Part shown: positions 40,080 through 53,570 of the stretch, in pieces
Layout of the letters: every line of letters begins with the position of its first letter
How positions within the stretch are numbered: the first letter of the stretch is position 1
Assembly: GCF_963678635.1 (NCBI RefSeq)
Contig: NC_087062.1
Location: 73,127,345 to 73,191,344 of the forward strand
Direction of reading: 5' to 3'
From: Symsagittifera roscoffensis
Taxonomy: Eukaryota; Xenacoelomorpha; Acoela; Convolutidae
DNA: 64,000 nt
Made by a program: the position numbers and the translations under genes
The notes under the pieces: generated by a model
Seen by the model: only the letters and a program-made list of their open reading frames with translations
Databases searched by the model: none
What the model was told of the DNA's origin: nothing

Positions 40080-43000
40080 TCATTCCACTGTTGTTAATGT
40101 TCCATCTCCTTCTCCTGCGACCTTGGCATCAGTTCTAACACTGACGCTGTTGGAGGCAGTCATCCAATACCTTTGCAACAGGGTAGAGAGTCTACAGTCG
40201 TTTTCCTGTTTCTGAAGAAGCTCCTGAAGAGGCACAACAGACCCTTTTTCAAGATCTTCCTTCAAAATTTTTTTTCTTTCTCTTCCGTCACAATCAGTTC
40301 TGTTCAATATTCTTTTTACTGCGGTAGTTACTTCATTCCGATGCGTCACAAACGCTCGCTTGAAAGCTTCTGATCCTGTCCAGCTTTTACGATTTGAACT
40401 GTGCATGCTGCTGAATCTGCTGTGCTTCGAGATATGCTTTTTGGCATATTCTCACAACCAGGCAGTCATTTGGCACTGAATCATGTTATCAGTTGTCCTC
40501 TGGTACATATATTTTTAACTTCCATCGGATTTTGTCGGTGCTTCCTCTAGATTGTTCTCCCTAGCTTGAGCTTCCAGCTAACTAATTGCCATCATAGTTC
40601 TGACTATGGAAATTGTTGTGGGCTGTGATGAATCTCGTAAACCCATGGAGAGCAGCTCACAATAGCCCCAGATTAACACCAGATTACTTCGACCAAGATA
40701 CCACTAAGTTTGTAGCAAACAATGGCCTGGAAAGTCATCACGTGTTGACATGCTGCTTCTCCAATTTCGCTTTCCTAACACTTCCAGCAATTATTTGACT
40801 TTCAACGTCACTCGGTGGATTTATTCACTGTCGTCTACTGCCTTGTAATACCTCTTGTTGATCTTTTCTAATTTTGTCTTTCAAAATTGCTAAAAGTCCC
40901 AATGGCGTAGCCCACAAACTTCTTTCCAGGTATCGGTTCTAATTCATCGTCAGATATTTCCGAAACTGCGGCAAAAATATAACAGGGTAACTCATAAGGT
41001 TTCTCCGACATTCTTGCAAGTCTTACACACTTTGGCACTGAGAAAGCTTGATCCTCCATCTTCCTTGTGTTAGTTGCGACCCCTGACTCGGAGTGTACTG
41101 GATATCGGCTTTTGCACATGAGAGCCATTGTCGAGCCTACTAGGTTGATTTCGATTTGAGATATCGAAATCCAGAATGTCTGCGATATGTTTCACTTCGC
41201 CGAATGTTCATCTCTACTTCTATCGCTTTACACCTTTTTCCCATGTTTCTCTACGGTCTGTATAACTTCCTGAAACACTTCTGCACAGTTGGCTGCGACC
41301 ATTTCATGTTTTTGTTCTAGATTCAATAGTGACTCTAAAGAACCAAACATGCTGTAGAATCCCAGTGCAGTCACTAGAATCACTTCAGTTCCTCCAAAAA
41401 AATCTTATGCTAGTTCCGTTTTCGTTCTCTTTTTCATCACTATATTTCCAAACATTATCATTTGTTGATTATGCTGTCTCGCAAGTGTTTTTATGCAGTC
41501 AATACCCACACACATGAGACCTTCTAGTCCACAGACTTTCGCCAAACAGCTAGAAGGTTTGAGCCAGTCTTCCGATCCCCAGCCAGCCAACTCCACAGTC
41601 TTCTCTCAATTGTTCCTAGAGGTTGTAGTAATCAATTTCTACATGGTGTTGAGATCACACAAATTTCATTCTGCATTCAATTCTCATGGTGCATCTTGCG
41701 TCGCCCGCAATATAGAGCATGGAATTGGGCACCATGATGACTTCATTAATTCCCATACAACCATCTAGCTTGTCCTCACTAGCTCATCTCAGAATCGCAA
41801 TCCTCGACCACTACAGTGTTAGTAACATAGCTTGTTCATAATCGATTTAGCAATCATGTTAGACTAGCAATCATTCTTCATTGATGAAAGGAGTGTACGC
41901 TATTCCAAGAATTTCCGACACATAGTGGTATGACTTTTTTCGGAATGGTCCACAGTATTCACTGGACTGCAGAAAGGCCACCATTGATTTTTTCGTGAGC
42001 CTTAGCTCCTTGTTAGGAAACCATCGGATTTCATCGATCTTTCTAGGGAGTTCTAGTTACACAGGCTCTTTCATATTCACTCTCAGTGGCTCGCTTTGGT
42101 GATCATTCAAAAGCGCTGACAAGAGCAAGGTCTTCGCTAGTTCACTGCCTTCTCTCAGCTTTTTGTCCAGTTGTTTAGCGCTGGCATCGACTTCCGTTCA
42201 AACAAGAACCGGACGAAAGTGTCTCTCCGTTTCGCACATACTATTGCCACTCCTTCACAAATCATCGGGTCTCTTAAATGCGCCATCAAGAGCACCTTCT
42301 CTTCTTTCGATCTTCTTTTTTTTCGAATCGTACTCTCTCATCGGCAGTCCCGTCATACACCAAGGAAGTCTGAGTTGCAGCTCAGTTCTGCCGTACGGTC
42401 TCGCTGTCAGAGCAGGCACTTCCGGGGTGGTTCGCATTTTTCTTCAAAATTGCTGAGTATTATTGCCCTCCACGGTAAGCTCATTAGCTGCCCCACCGTC
42501 CCAATAAAGTGAACAGTACTCTTAATTGATAAAAAACAATCATGCAGGTTGGAATAGTTCAAACATGATCTCCACTCAAGCCCTACTAACTAAATATAAG
42601 TGCCTCTAAAACTGCTTACCAAAACAGTGCGAAACTATAAATGCAGCAAAATTAAACTAAAATTTAACTACGGTTTTTTCTTAAATCAAGTTTCAATTTC
42701 AAGCTTTTTAGCTTGGTTGCTAATTTGAGGTTTCTCGCACAAAACGTTTCTGAGTTTCAATTTCCTCCCCTTTGTTACTTCTTTATTTATCTCTTTCTTT
42801 TAATTTTTGTCGTTTAGAAATTCTGTAAGTCCTAAATTCTTCCAATCTTTCTGCTTGCATTTTGTCATTCCACTGTTGTTAATGTTCCATCTCCTTCTCC
42901 TGCGACCTTGGCATCAGTTCTAACACTGACGCTGTTGGAGGCAGTCATCCAATACCTTTGCAACAGGGTAGAGAGTCTACAGTCGTTTTCCTGTTTCTGA

Positions 43001-45190
43001 AGAAGCTCCTGAAGAGGCACAACAGACCCTTTTTCAAGATCTTCCTTCAAAAATTTTTTTCTTTCTCTTCCGTCACAATCAGTTCTGTTCAATATTCTTT
43101 TCACTGCGGTAGTTACTTCATTCCGATGCGTCACAAACGCCCGCTTGAAAGCTTCTGATCCTGTCCAGCTTTTACGATTTGAACTGTACATGCTGCTGAA
43201 TCTGCTGTGCTTCGAGATATGCTTTTTGGCATATTCTCACAACCAGGCAGTCATTTGGCACTGAATCATGTTATCAAATGTCCTCTGCTACATATATTTT
43301 TAACTTCCATCGGATTTTGTCGGTGCTTCCTCTAGATTGTTCTCCCTAGCTTGAGCTTCCAGCTAACTAATTGCCATCATAGTTCAGACTATGGAAATTG
43401 TTGTGGGCTGTGATGAATCTCGTAAACCCATGGAGAGCAGCTCACAATAGCCCCAGATTAACACCAGATTACTTCGACCAAGATACCACCAAGTTTGTAG
43501 CAAACAATGGCCTGGAAAATCATCACGTGTTAACATGCTGCTTCTCCAATTTCGCTTTCCTAACACTTCCAGCAATTATTCGACTTTCATCGTCACTCGG
43601 TGGATTTATTCACTGTCGTCTACTGCCTTGTAATACCTCTTGTTGATCTTTTCTGCTTTTGTCTTTCAAAATTGCTAAAGGTCCCAATGGCGTAGCCCAC
43701 AAACTTCTTTCCAGGTATCGGTTCTAATTCATCGTCAGATATTTCTGGAACAGCGGCAGAAATACAACAGGGTAACTCATAAGGTTTCTCCGACATTCTT
43801 GCAAGTCTTACACACTTTGGCACTGAGAAAGCTTGATCCTCCATCTTCCTTGTCTTATTTGCGACCCCTGACTCGGAGTGTACTGGATATCGGTTTTTGC
43901 ACATGAGAGCCATTGTCGAGCCTACTAGGTTGATTTCGAATTGAGATATCGAAATCCAGAATGTCTGCGATATGTTTCACTTCGCCGAATGTTCATCTCT
44001 ACTTCCCTACGGTCTGTATAACTTCCTGAAACACTTCTGCACAAATGGCTGTGACCATTTCATGTTTTTGTTCTAGATTCAATAGTGACTCTAAAGAACC
44101 AAACATGCTGTAAAATCTTCTGCTAGTTCCATTTTCGTTCTCTTTTTCATCACTATATTTCCAAACATTATCAATTGTTAATTATGCTGTCTCGCAAGTG
44201 TTTTTATACAGTCAATACCCACACACATGTGACCTTCTAGTCCACATACTTTCGCCAAACAGCTAGAAGGTTTGAGCCAGTCTTCCGATCCCCAGCCAGC
44301 CAACTCCACAGTCTTCTCTGAGTTGCTCCTAGAGGTTGTAGTCATCAATTTCTAGATGGTGTTCAGATCACACAAATTTCATTCTGCATTCAATTCTCAT
44401 GGTATATCTTGCGTCGCCCGCAATATAGAGCATGGAATTGGGCACCATGATGACTTCATTAATTCCCATACAACCATCTAGCTTGTCCTCACTAGCTCAT
44501 CTCAGAATCGCAATCCTCGACCACTAGAGTGTTAGTAACATAGCTTGTTAATAATCGATTTAGCAATCATGTTAGACTAGCAATCATTCTTCATTGATGA
44601 AAGGAGTGTACGCTATTCCAAGAAATTCTGACACATAGTGGTATGACTTTTTTCGGATCGGTCCACAGTATTCACTGGACTGCAGAAAGGTCACCATTGA
44701 TTCTTTCGTGAGCCTTAGCTCCTTGTTAGGAAACCAACGGATTTCATCGATCTTTCTAGGGAGTTCTAGCTACACAGGCTCTTTCATATTCACTCTCAGT
44801 GGCTCGCTTTGGTGATCATTCAAAAGCGCTGATAAGAGCAAGGTCTTCGCTAGTTCACTGCCTTCTCTCAGCTTTTTGTCCAGTTGTTTAGCGCTGGCAC
44901 CGACTTCCGTTCAAACAAGAACCGGACGAAAGTGTCTCTCCGTTTCGCACATACTATTGCCACTCCTTCACAAATCATCGGGCCTCTTAAATGCGCCATC
45001 AAGAGCACCTTCTCTTCTTTCGATCTTCTTTTTTTTTCGAAACGTACTCTCTCATCGGCAGTCCCGTCATACACCAAAGAAGTCTGAGTTGCAGCTCAGT
45101 TCTGTCGTACGGTCTCGCTGTCAGAGCAGGAACTTCCGGGGTGGTTCGCATTTTTCTTCAAAATTGCTGAGTATTATTGCCCTCCACGGT
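39713..45190. repeat. 2785-bp tandem duplication in the relic
   Basis: GTCCCAATAAAGTGAACAG occurs at 39713 and 42498, and all landmarks between recur at +2785. The second copy has small deletions (spacing drops to 2713 near 44.9 kb). The junction ...CCACC|GTCCCAAT shows a GTC overlap. Each copy holds a decayed version of the 844-codon frame. Confidence 0.93.
40080..42497 (-). pseudogene. Decayed 844-codon frame, copy 1
   Basis: The best segment, at 40080-40406, encodes KRAFVTHRNEVTTAVKR, matching the intact frame's C-terminal part, followed by the LEKG...LLQRYW region. Further matches follow in order (41128: SVPKCVRLARMSE; 42437: RTELQLRLPWCMTG). Multiple stops and frameshifts divide it, so it is not expressed as one protein. 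Confidence 0.85.
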
Positions 45191-45200
45191 AAGCTCATCA
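42498..45200 (-). pseudogene. Decayed 844-codon frame, copy 2
   Basis: Near-identical tandem copy of 40080-42497 with its own small deletions. The SVPKCVRLARMSE segment is at ~43.8 kb and the THRNEVTTAVKR segment at ~43.1 kb. It runs on at 45.1-45.2 kb into sequence matching the end of the ~2120-aa ORF. Confidence 0.85.
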
Positions 45201-47643
45201 GCTGCCCCACCGTCTCCATGTGCATTTCTGAGGCTAGCGTTCAAAATTTCTTCTGCATTTTCATTGTGCCCATGATGATTTCTTCCAGATATCAGGCCAA
45301 TCACTTGTTTTCTAAAGCTATCAGATGTCCTCTAGACGAATTTCTATATTTCATTATCTACACCGAGACTGCTATCGAGCTAGCTGTTCAACGACGCTTT
45401 TTTCCGTGGTTCATACTTCAAGGCTTGAAATCCCTGAGGGTACTCTCATCATATTGGCTGAATATCTCTATTTCTAATTTGATCCAGTAAGAGTGCGGTT
45501 ATTACTCTTGGTTTCATAACTGGCTGATCTCAATCCTGCCAGGAGGATGGGTGGCACCATCGCTACATCTGTCATCATTTTTGATGTGCCAGGCAATCTG
45601 TCATCTTCTTGCCACATATCATTGGCGTTTTCTACTCGTTTTCTTTTAGATGAGTTGGCTGTCTTCGCTGGAGGTTCAGAGTCCACCTTCGCTCTCCCGG
45701 ACTTTCTCAACAAGGATTTGCTGTCCAACTTCAGTTTCATTTCGTTGATCTTTCCAATTGCCAAGTTTGATCACCTTGTTCCTTTCCGCGTTCCAAACAG
45801 ATACGCCACTCTTCGTTGCTTTCTTGATGCGTCATCATGATAGGAGAGTTCGTCTCCTTTTCAATGGTGGCTGAAACAATGAGAAGTTCACTCATTCTTC
45901 CTTCGCACTCATCTAGTTTGCCAAGGGTTTCCTGCATCAGCGGTCTGTTGGGTCTTATTTTCAACATGGAATGGGTCACATGGCTCTGTACTACCGTGAA
46001 GCAACTCTGTCCATGCCACAGCCTGTCCTGTTCTCACGCTCATGAAGATGAACTTCTCAGACTTCTTCTGGCTGGGTTCCTAGAAAAAGGTACTTGGGCT
46101 GCACTTTCTATTTCCCTCCTACAAGGAGCTTCCTTCAGAAACTTATCTCTCGTGCTTTCGCTTTTGCCAGGAGAGCTGCTCTCCGGCAAAATGTGAACTG
46201 CATTCATAAAGGCTTAGGAAGGTTCCAGTGTGGAAGTTTCATCTTTAGCTGATTCAGTCGTCCCCGCCACTGTCTCCATTTGTCTTCAACCAGGAAATTG
46301 AACTACAGGATCGACGCGCTGCCTGCCCACTGAGGCTTTGTTTGCAGGATCGGCAGTCCCGTCATACACCAAAGAAGTCTGAGTTGCAGCTCAGTTCTGT
46401 CGTACGGTCTCGCTGTCAGAGCAGGCACTTCCGGGGTGGTTCGCATTTTTCTTCAAAATTGCTGAGTATTATTGCCCTCCACGGTAAGCTCATCAGCTGC
46501 CCCACCGTCTCCATGTGCATTTCTGAGGCTAGCGTTCAAAATTTCTTCTGCATTTTCATTGTGCCCATGATGATTTCTTCCAGATATCAGTCCAATCACT
46601 TGTTTCCTAAAGCTATCAGATGTCCTCTAGACGAATTTCTATATTTCATTATCTACACCGAGACTGCTATCGAGCTAGCTGTTCAACGACGCTTTTTTTC
46701 CGTGGTTCATACTTCAAGGCTTGAAATCCCTGAGGGTACTCTCATCATATTGGCTGAATATCTCTATTTCTAATTTGATCCAGTAAGAGTGCGGTTATTA
46801 CTCTTGGTTTCATAACTTGCTGATCTCAATCCTGCCAGGAGGATGGGTGGCACCATCGCTACATCTGTCATCATTTTTGATGTGCCAGGCAATCTGTCAT
46901 CTTCTTGCCACATATCATTGGCGTTTTCTACTCGTTTTCTTTTAGATGAGTTGGCTGTCTTCGCTGGAGGTTCAGAGTCCACCTTCGCTCTCCCGGACTT
47001 TCTCAACAAGGATTTGCTGTCCAACTTCAGTTTCATTTCGTTGATCTTTCCAATTGCCAAGTTTGATCACCTTGTTCCTTTCCGCGTTCCAAACAGATAC
47101 GCCACTCTTCGTTGCTTTCTTGATGCGTCATCATGATAGGAGAGTTCGTCTCACTTTCAATGGTGGCTGAAACAATGAGAAGTTCACTCATTCTTCCTTC
47201 GCACTCATCTAGTTTGCCAAGGGTTTCCTGCATCAGCGGTCTGTTGGGTCTTATTTTCAACATGGAATGGGTCACATGGCTCTGTACTACCGTGAAGCAA
47301 CTCTGTCCATACCACAGCCTGTCCTGTTCTCACGCTCATGATGATGAACTTCTCAGACTTCTTCTGGCTGGGTTCCTAGAAAAAGGTACTTGGGCTGCAC
47401 TTTCTATTTCCCTCCTACAAGGAGCTTCCTTCAGAAACTTATTTCTCGTGCTTTCGCTTTTGCCAGGAGAGCTGCTCTCCGGCATATTGTGAACTGCATT
47501 CATAAAGGCTTAGGAAGGTTCCAGTGTGGAAGTTTCATCTTTAGCTGATTCAGTCGTCCCCGCCACTGTCTCCATTTGTCTTCAACCAGGAAATTGAACT
47601 ACAGGATCGACGCGCTGCCTGCCCACTGAGGCTTTGTTTTCAT
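45052..47643. repeat. 1296-bp tandem duplication in the relic
   Basis: ATCGGCAGTCCCGTCATACA occurs at ~45053 and ~46349, and the intervening landmarks recur at +1296 with only scattered changes. The junction shares the motif ATCGGCAG. Both copies cover the relic of the C-terminal part of the SGNH gene. Confidence 0.92.
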
Positions 47644-50600
47644 ATTTCCTCGCTTTTTCTGAATCCTGCTCCGATGTTTCTTCTCGATAATGGTCTTCTT
47701 GTTCTTAGTCATCTCACTCCTTACCTTTCCCCGATCTTGAAGGTCTTTGTTCATTGTCATTCATGTTTTCGACCGATAACCTTGATTCGGCCAGTTCGTC
47801 TGCTGGCTGGTCTTCACCTTATCCGTACGTCATCACAAGCTCTTTACAAGCGATGGGTGGTAGAGCAGTACTGTTTGGTAGCTTCCCAGTTATTGCCAAC
47901 TCTGGCCACACATTTCAGGACTAGTGAGGTTGAACTTGGCCCACTCCCCTTCCATCTTTCAGATTAAACAGTGGCTGCTTCGCTCATTCTTCTCCTTGTC
48001 GACTCATCCACGTAAGCGAACTGCGTAAACTGCAGCAATGCAGCGTTTCTGTCCACAAAGCACGAGTCCATCGACTCAAAGAGTTTTGCCATACCTCTCT
48101 TCTTGGTTTCAAATGCTTTCAGCCTGGACGTGTATACTACGGATTCTGCTCCGAGCAACACACTTCGGATTGAATGATACTCAAGTATTTCCTCTTATTT
48201 CCTCTTTTAATCGCCCCAGACTTCCGTTTCTTGCCTCTCTTTCCGTTATCAGACTAGCAGTCGAGAAATTGTTGTTATCTGTCCATTCGTCTTATCGGGA
48301 AAATAAAAAGTCCAGAGCTATAAGAATACTTAAAGATGTCCTCTGCCCACTTCACCCATTCGATCCCGCAAGTGGTTATTAAAAATCAATGCGGTCATGT
48401 CGGGCTCTGTTATTTTCCCAAACAGCAAATTTTTGCTCTTTGCTTCACACTGTACCTTCTGTTTGTATCAATTGGGTGTACTCCGACCTCTACTGAAATG
48501 AGGCTCACGTGCAACACCGACCTTCTGTAAGTTAACACCTCTTATCAATGCGATCGAACCTCATAGTTAGGCACAAGTCGGCGAGAAAGAGCATGCCTCC
48601 CACATAGCGTCGCATACCTGCTTCTTTTTCGATCTCCTATCTTTTCCTGTGCCAAAACAATTTTGCTTCAACGGGAACTGCATAAGTGTGTACCGAAAAT
48701 CTCGCAACTTTTTTTAAGAAACTGTGGCTCTATTCATGTCAATTTTTTTCATGTTTTTTCAAAATTGCTGAGTATTATTGCCCTCCACGGTAAGCTCATC
48801 AGCTGAACCACCGTCTCCGTGTGCAGTTCTGAGGCTAGCGTTCAATAATTCTTCTGCACTTTCATTGTGCCCATGATGATTTCTTCTAGATATCAGTCCA
48901 ATCACTTGTTTCCTAAAGCTATCAGATGTCCTCTAGACGAATTTCTATAATTCATCATCTCCACAGAGACTGCTATCGAGCTAGCTGTTCAACGACGCTT
49001 CTTTTTCCGTGGTTCATACTTCAAGGCTTGAAATCCCTGAGGGTACTCTCATCATATTGGCTGAATATCTCTATTTCTAAATTGATCCAGTAAGAGTGCG
49101 GTTTTTACTCTTGGTTTCATAACTTGCTGATCTCAATCCTGCCAGGAGGATGGGTGGCACCATCGCTACATCTGTCATCATTTTTGATGTGCCAGGCAAT
49201 CTGGCATCTTCTTGCTACATGTCATTGGCGTTTTCTACTCGTTTTCTTTTAGATGAGTTGGCTGTCTTCGCTGGAGGTTCAGAGTCCACCTTCGCTCTCC
49301 CGGACTTTCTCAACAAGGATTTGCTGTCCAACTTCAGTTTCATTTCGTTGATCTTTCCAATTGCCAAGTTTGATCACCTTGTTCCTTTCCGCGTTCCAAA
49401 CAGATACGCCACTCTTCGTTGCTTTCTAGGGCGTCATCATGATAGGAGAGTTTGTCTCACTTTCAATGGTGGCTGAAACAATGAGAAGTTCACTCATTCT
49501 TCCTTCGCACTCATCTAGTTTGCCAAGGGTTTCCTGCATCAGCGGTCTGTTGGGTCTTATTTTCAACATGGAATGGGTCACATGGCTCTGTACTACCGTG
49601 AAGCAACTCTGTCCATACCACAGCCTGTCCTGTTCTCACGCTCATGATGATGAACTTCTCAGACTTCTTCTGGCTGGGTTCCTAGAAAAAGGTACTTGGG
49701 CTGCACTTTCTATTTCCCTCCTACAAGGAGCTTCCTTCAGAAACTTATTTCTCGTGCTTTCGCTTTTGCCAGGAGAGCTGCTCTCCGGCAAATTGTGAAC
49801 TGCATTCATAAAGGCTTAGGAAGGTTCCAGTGTGGAAGTTTCATCTTTAGCTGATTCAGTCGTCCCCGCCACTGTCTCCGTTTGTCTTCAACCAGGAAAT
49901 TGAACTACAGGATCGACGCGCTGCCTGCCCACTGAGGCTTTGTTTTCATATTTCCTCGCTTTTTCTGAATCCTGCTCCGATGTTTCTTCTCGATAATGGT
50001 CTTCTTGTTCTTAGTCATCTCACTCCTTACCTTTCCCCGATCTTGAAGGTCTTTGTTCATTGTCATTCATGTTTTCGACCGATAACCTTGATTCGGCCAG
50101 TTCGTCTGCTGGCTGGTCTTCACCTTATCCGTACGTCATCACAAGCTCTTTACAAGCGATGGGTGCTAGAGCAGTACTGTTTGGTAGCTTCCCAGTTATT
50201 GCCAACTCTGGCCACACATTTCAGGACTAGTGAGGTTGAACTTGGCCCACTCCCCTTCCATCTTTCAGATTAAACAGTGGCTGCTTCGCTCATTCTTCTC
50301 CTTGTCGACTCATCCACGTAAGCGAACTGCGTAAACTGCAGCAATGCAGCGTTTCTGTCCACAAAGCACGAGTCCATCGACTCAAAGAGTTTTGCCATAC
50401 CTCTCTTCTTGGTTTCAAATGCTTTCAGCCTGGACGTGTATACTACGGATTCTGCTCCGAGCAACACACTTCGGATTAAAAGATACTCAAGTATTTCCTC
50501 TGATTGCCTCTTTTAATCGCCCCAGACTTCCGTTTCTTGCCTCACTTTCCGTTATCAGACTAGCAGTCGAGAAATTGTTGTTATCTGTCCATTCGTCTTA

Positions 50601-53570
50601 TCGGGAAAATAAAAAGTCCAGAGCTATAAGAATACTTAAAGATGTCCTCTGCCCACTTCACCCATTCGATCCCGCAAGTGGTTATTAAAAATCAATGCGG
50701 TCATGTCGGGCTCTGTTATTTTCCCAAACAGCAAATTTTTGCTCATTGCTTCACACTGTACCTTCTGTTTGTATCAATTGAGTGTACTCCGACCTCTACT
50801 GAAATGAGGCTCACGTGCAACACCGGCCTTCTGTAAGTTAACACCTCTTATCAATGCGATCGAACCTCATAGTTAGGCACAAGTCGGCGAGAAAGAGCAT
50901 GCCTCCCACATAGCGTCGCATACCTGCTTCTTTTTCGATCTCCTATCTTTTCCTGTGCCAAAACAATTTTGCTTCAACGGGAACTGCATTAGTGTGTACC
51001 GATAATCTCGCAACTTTTTTTAAGAGACCGTGGCTCCATTCATGTCAATTTTTTTCATGTTTTTTCAAAATTGCTGAGTATTATTGCCCTCCACGGTAAG
51101 CTCATCAGCTGAACCACCGTCTCCGTGTGCAGTTCTGAGTCTAGCGTTCAATAATTCTTCTGCATTTTCATTGTGCCCATGATGATTTCTTCCAGATATC
51201 AGTCCAATCACTTGTTTCCTAAAGCTATCAGATGTCCTCTAGACGAATTTCTATAATTCATCATCTCCACAGAGACTGCTATCGAGCTAGCTGTTCAACG
51301 ACGCTTCTTTTTCCGTGGTTCATACTTCAAGGCTTGAAATCCCTGAGGGTACTCTCATCATATTGGCTGAATATCTCTATTTCTAATTTGATCCAGTAAG
51401 AGTGCGGTTTTTACTCTTGGTTTCATAATTGGCTGATCTCAATACTGCCAGGAGGATGGGTGGCACCATCGCTACATCTGTCATTATTTTTGATGTGCCA
51501 GGCAATCTGTCATCTTCTTGCCACATATCATTGGCGTTTTTTACTCGTTTTCGCTTAGATGAGTTGGCTGTCTTCGCTGGAGGTTCAGAGTCCACCTTCG
51601 CTCTCCCGGACTTTCTCAACAAGGATTTGCTGCCCAACTTCAGTTTCATTTCGTTGATCTTTCCAATTGCCAAGTTTGATCGCCTTGTTCCTTTCCGCGT
51701 TCCGAACAGATACGCCACTCTTCGTTGCTTTCTTGATGCGTCATCATGATAGGAGAGTTCGTCTCACTTTCAATGGTGGCTGAATCAATGAGAAGTTCAC
51801 TCATTCTTCCTTCGCACTCATCTAGTTTGCCAAGGGTTTCCTGCATCAGCGGTCTGTTGGGTTTTATTTTCAACATGGAATGGGTCCCATGGCTATGTAC
51901 TACCGTGAAGCAACTCTGTCCATACCAAGCCTGTCCTGTTCTCATGATCATGGTGGTGAACTTCTCAATCTTCTTCCGGCTGGGTTCCGAGAAAAAAGGT
52001 ACTTGAGCTGCACTTTCTATTTCCCTCCTACAAGGAGCTTCCTTCAGAAACTTATTTCTCGTGCTTTCGCTTTTGCCAGGAGAGCTGCTCTCCGGCAAAT
52101 TGTGAACTGCATTCATAAAGGCTTAGGAAGGTTCCAGTGTGGAAGTTTCATCTTTAGCTGATTCAGTCGTCCCCGCCACTGTCTCCATTTGTCTTCAACC
52201 AGGAAATTGAACTCCAGGATCGACGCGCTGCCTGCCCACTGAGGCTTTGTTTTCATATTTCCTCGCTTTTTCTGAATCCTGCTCCGATGTTTCTTCTCGA
52301 TAATGGTCTTCTTGTTCTTAGTCATCTCACTCCTTACCTTTCCCCGATCCTGAAGGTCTTTGTTCATTGTCATTCATGTTTTCGACCGATAACCTTGATT
52401 CGGCCAATTCGTCTGCTGGCTGGTCTTCACCTTATCCGTACGTCATCACAAGCTCTTTACAAGCGATGGGTGCTAGAGCAGTACTGTTTGGTAGCTTCCC
52501 AGTTATTGCCAACTCTGGCCTCACATTTCAGGACTAGTGAGGTTGAACTTGGCCCACTCCTCTTCCATCTTTCAGATTAAACAGTGGCTGCTTCGCTCAT
52601 TCTTCTCCTTGTCGACTCATCCACGTAAGCGAACTGCGTAAACTGCAGCAATGCAGCGTTTCTGTCCACAAAGCACGAGTCCATCGACTCAAAGAGTTTT
52701 GCCATACCTCTCTTCTTGGTTTCAAATGCTTTCAGCCTGGACGTGTATACTACGGATTCTGCTCCGAGCAACACACTTCGGATTGAATGATACTCAAGTA
52801 TTTCCTCTTATTTCCTCTTTTAATCGCCCCAGACTTCCGTTTCTTGCCTCTCTTTCCGTTATCAGACTAGCAGTCGAGAAATTGTTGTTATCTGTCCATT
52901 CGTCTTATCGGGAAAATAAAAAGTCCAGAGCTTTGGGATAACTTAAAGATGTCCTCTGCCCATTTCACCCATTCGATCCCGGAAGTGGTTATTAAAATTC
53001 AAGGCTGTCATGTCGGGCTCTGTTATTTTCCCAAACAGCAAACTTTTGCTCATTGCTTCGCACTGTACTTTCTGTTTGCACCAATTGAGTGTACTCCCGA
53101 CCTCTACTGAAATGAGGTTCAGGTGCAACACCGACCTTCTGTAAGTTAACACCTCTTATCAATGCGATCGAACCTCATAGTTATGCACAAGTCAGCGAGA
53201 AAGAGCATGCCTCCCACATAGCGTCGCATACCCGCTTCTTTTTCGATCGTCCTATCTTTTCCTGTGCCAAAACAGTTTTGCTTCAACGGGAGCTGCATTA
53301 GTGTGTACCGCAAATCTCGCAACTTTTTTTAAGGGACTGTGGCTCTTTTCGTGTCAATTTTTTTCATGTTCTTTCTGGTGTCTTCGGGATAATATGTTAA
53401 GTTTATCAGCTCTCCTAGCCGTTCATTTTTTTATGACATTTTGTGCCAAAACTCCGGCCAGGCGGAAGTTCTGTATGCCTTCCGTCAGCAACACATCTGG
53501 CCCCTTTCTGAATTTTTCTGATGCGAACGGCATAAATTATCCTAATACATTATGATTGACGGTTCCGTAA
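45200..53570 (-). pseudogene. Decayed C-terminal part of the SGNH gene, amplified
   Basis: Matches to the intact ~2120-aa ORF include VPPILLAGL (intact IPPMLLAGL), a MLKIRPNRPLMQETLGKL segment (intact MKVGLNQPIMREVLEKI), and NFNNHFRDRM (intact DFNNHFKCRM). Order is kept on the minus strand. Stops and frameshifts are frequent. The long plus-strand frames here are antisense shadows. Confidence 0.85.
46452..53373. repeat. ~2306-bp tandem triplication in the relic
   Basis: TTCAAAATTGCTGAGTATT occurs at 46452, 48758 and 51064 (spacing 2306). The three copies stay co-linear until ~53373, where the third continues into new sequence (TTCATGTTCTTTCTGGTG). The first copy begins inside the second 1296-bp copy, so the triplication is a separate event. 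Confidence 0.93.

Noticed and set aside
45547-52941. Plus-strand frames of ~97-119 aa that recur three times or more
   Set aside because: Their recurrence reflects the tandem duplications, and the minus strand matches the SGNH gene; plus-strand proteins have no family match I recognise.
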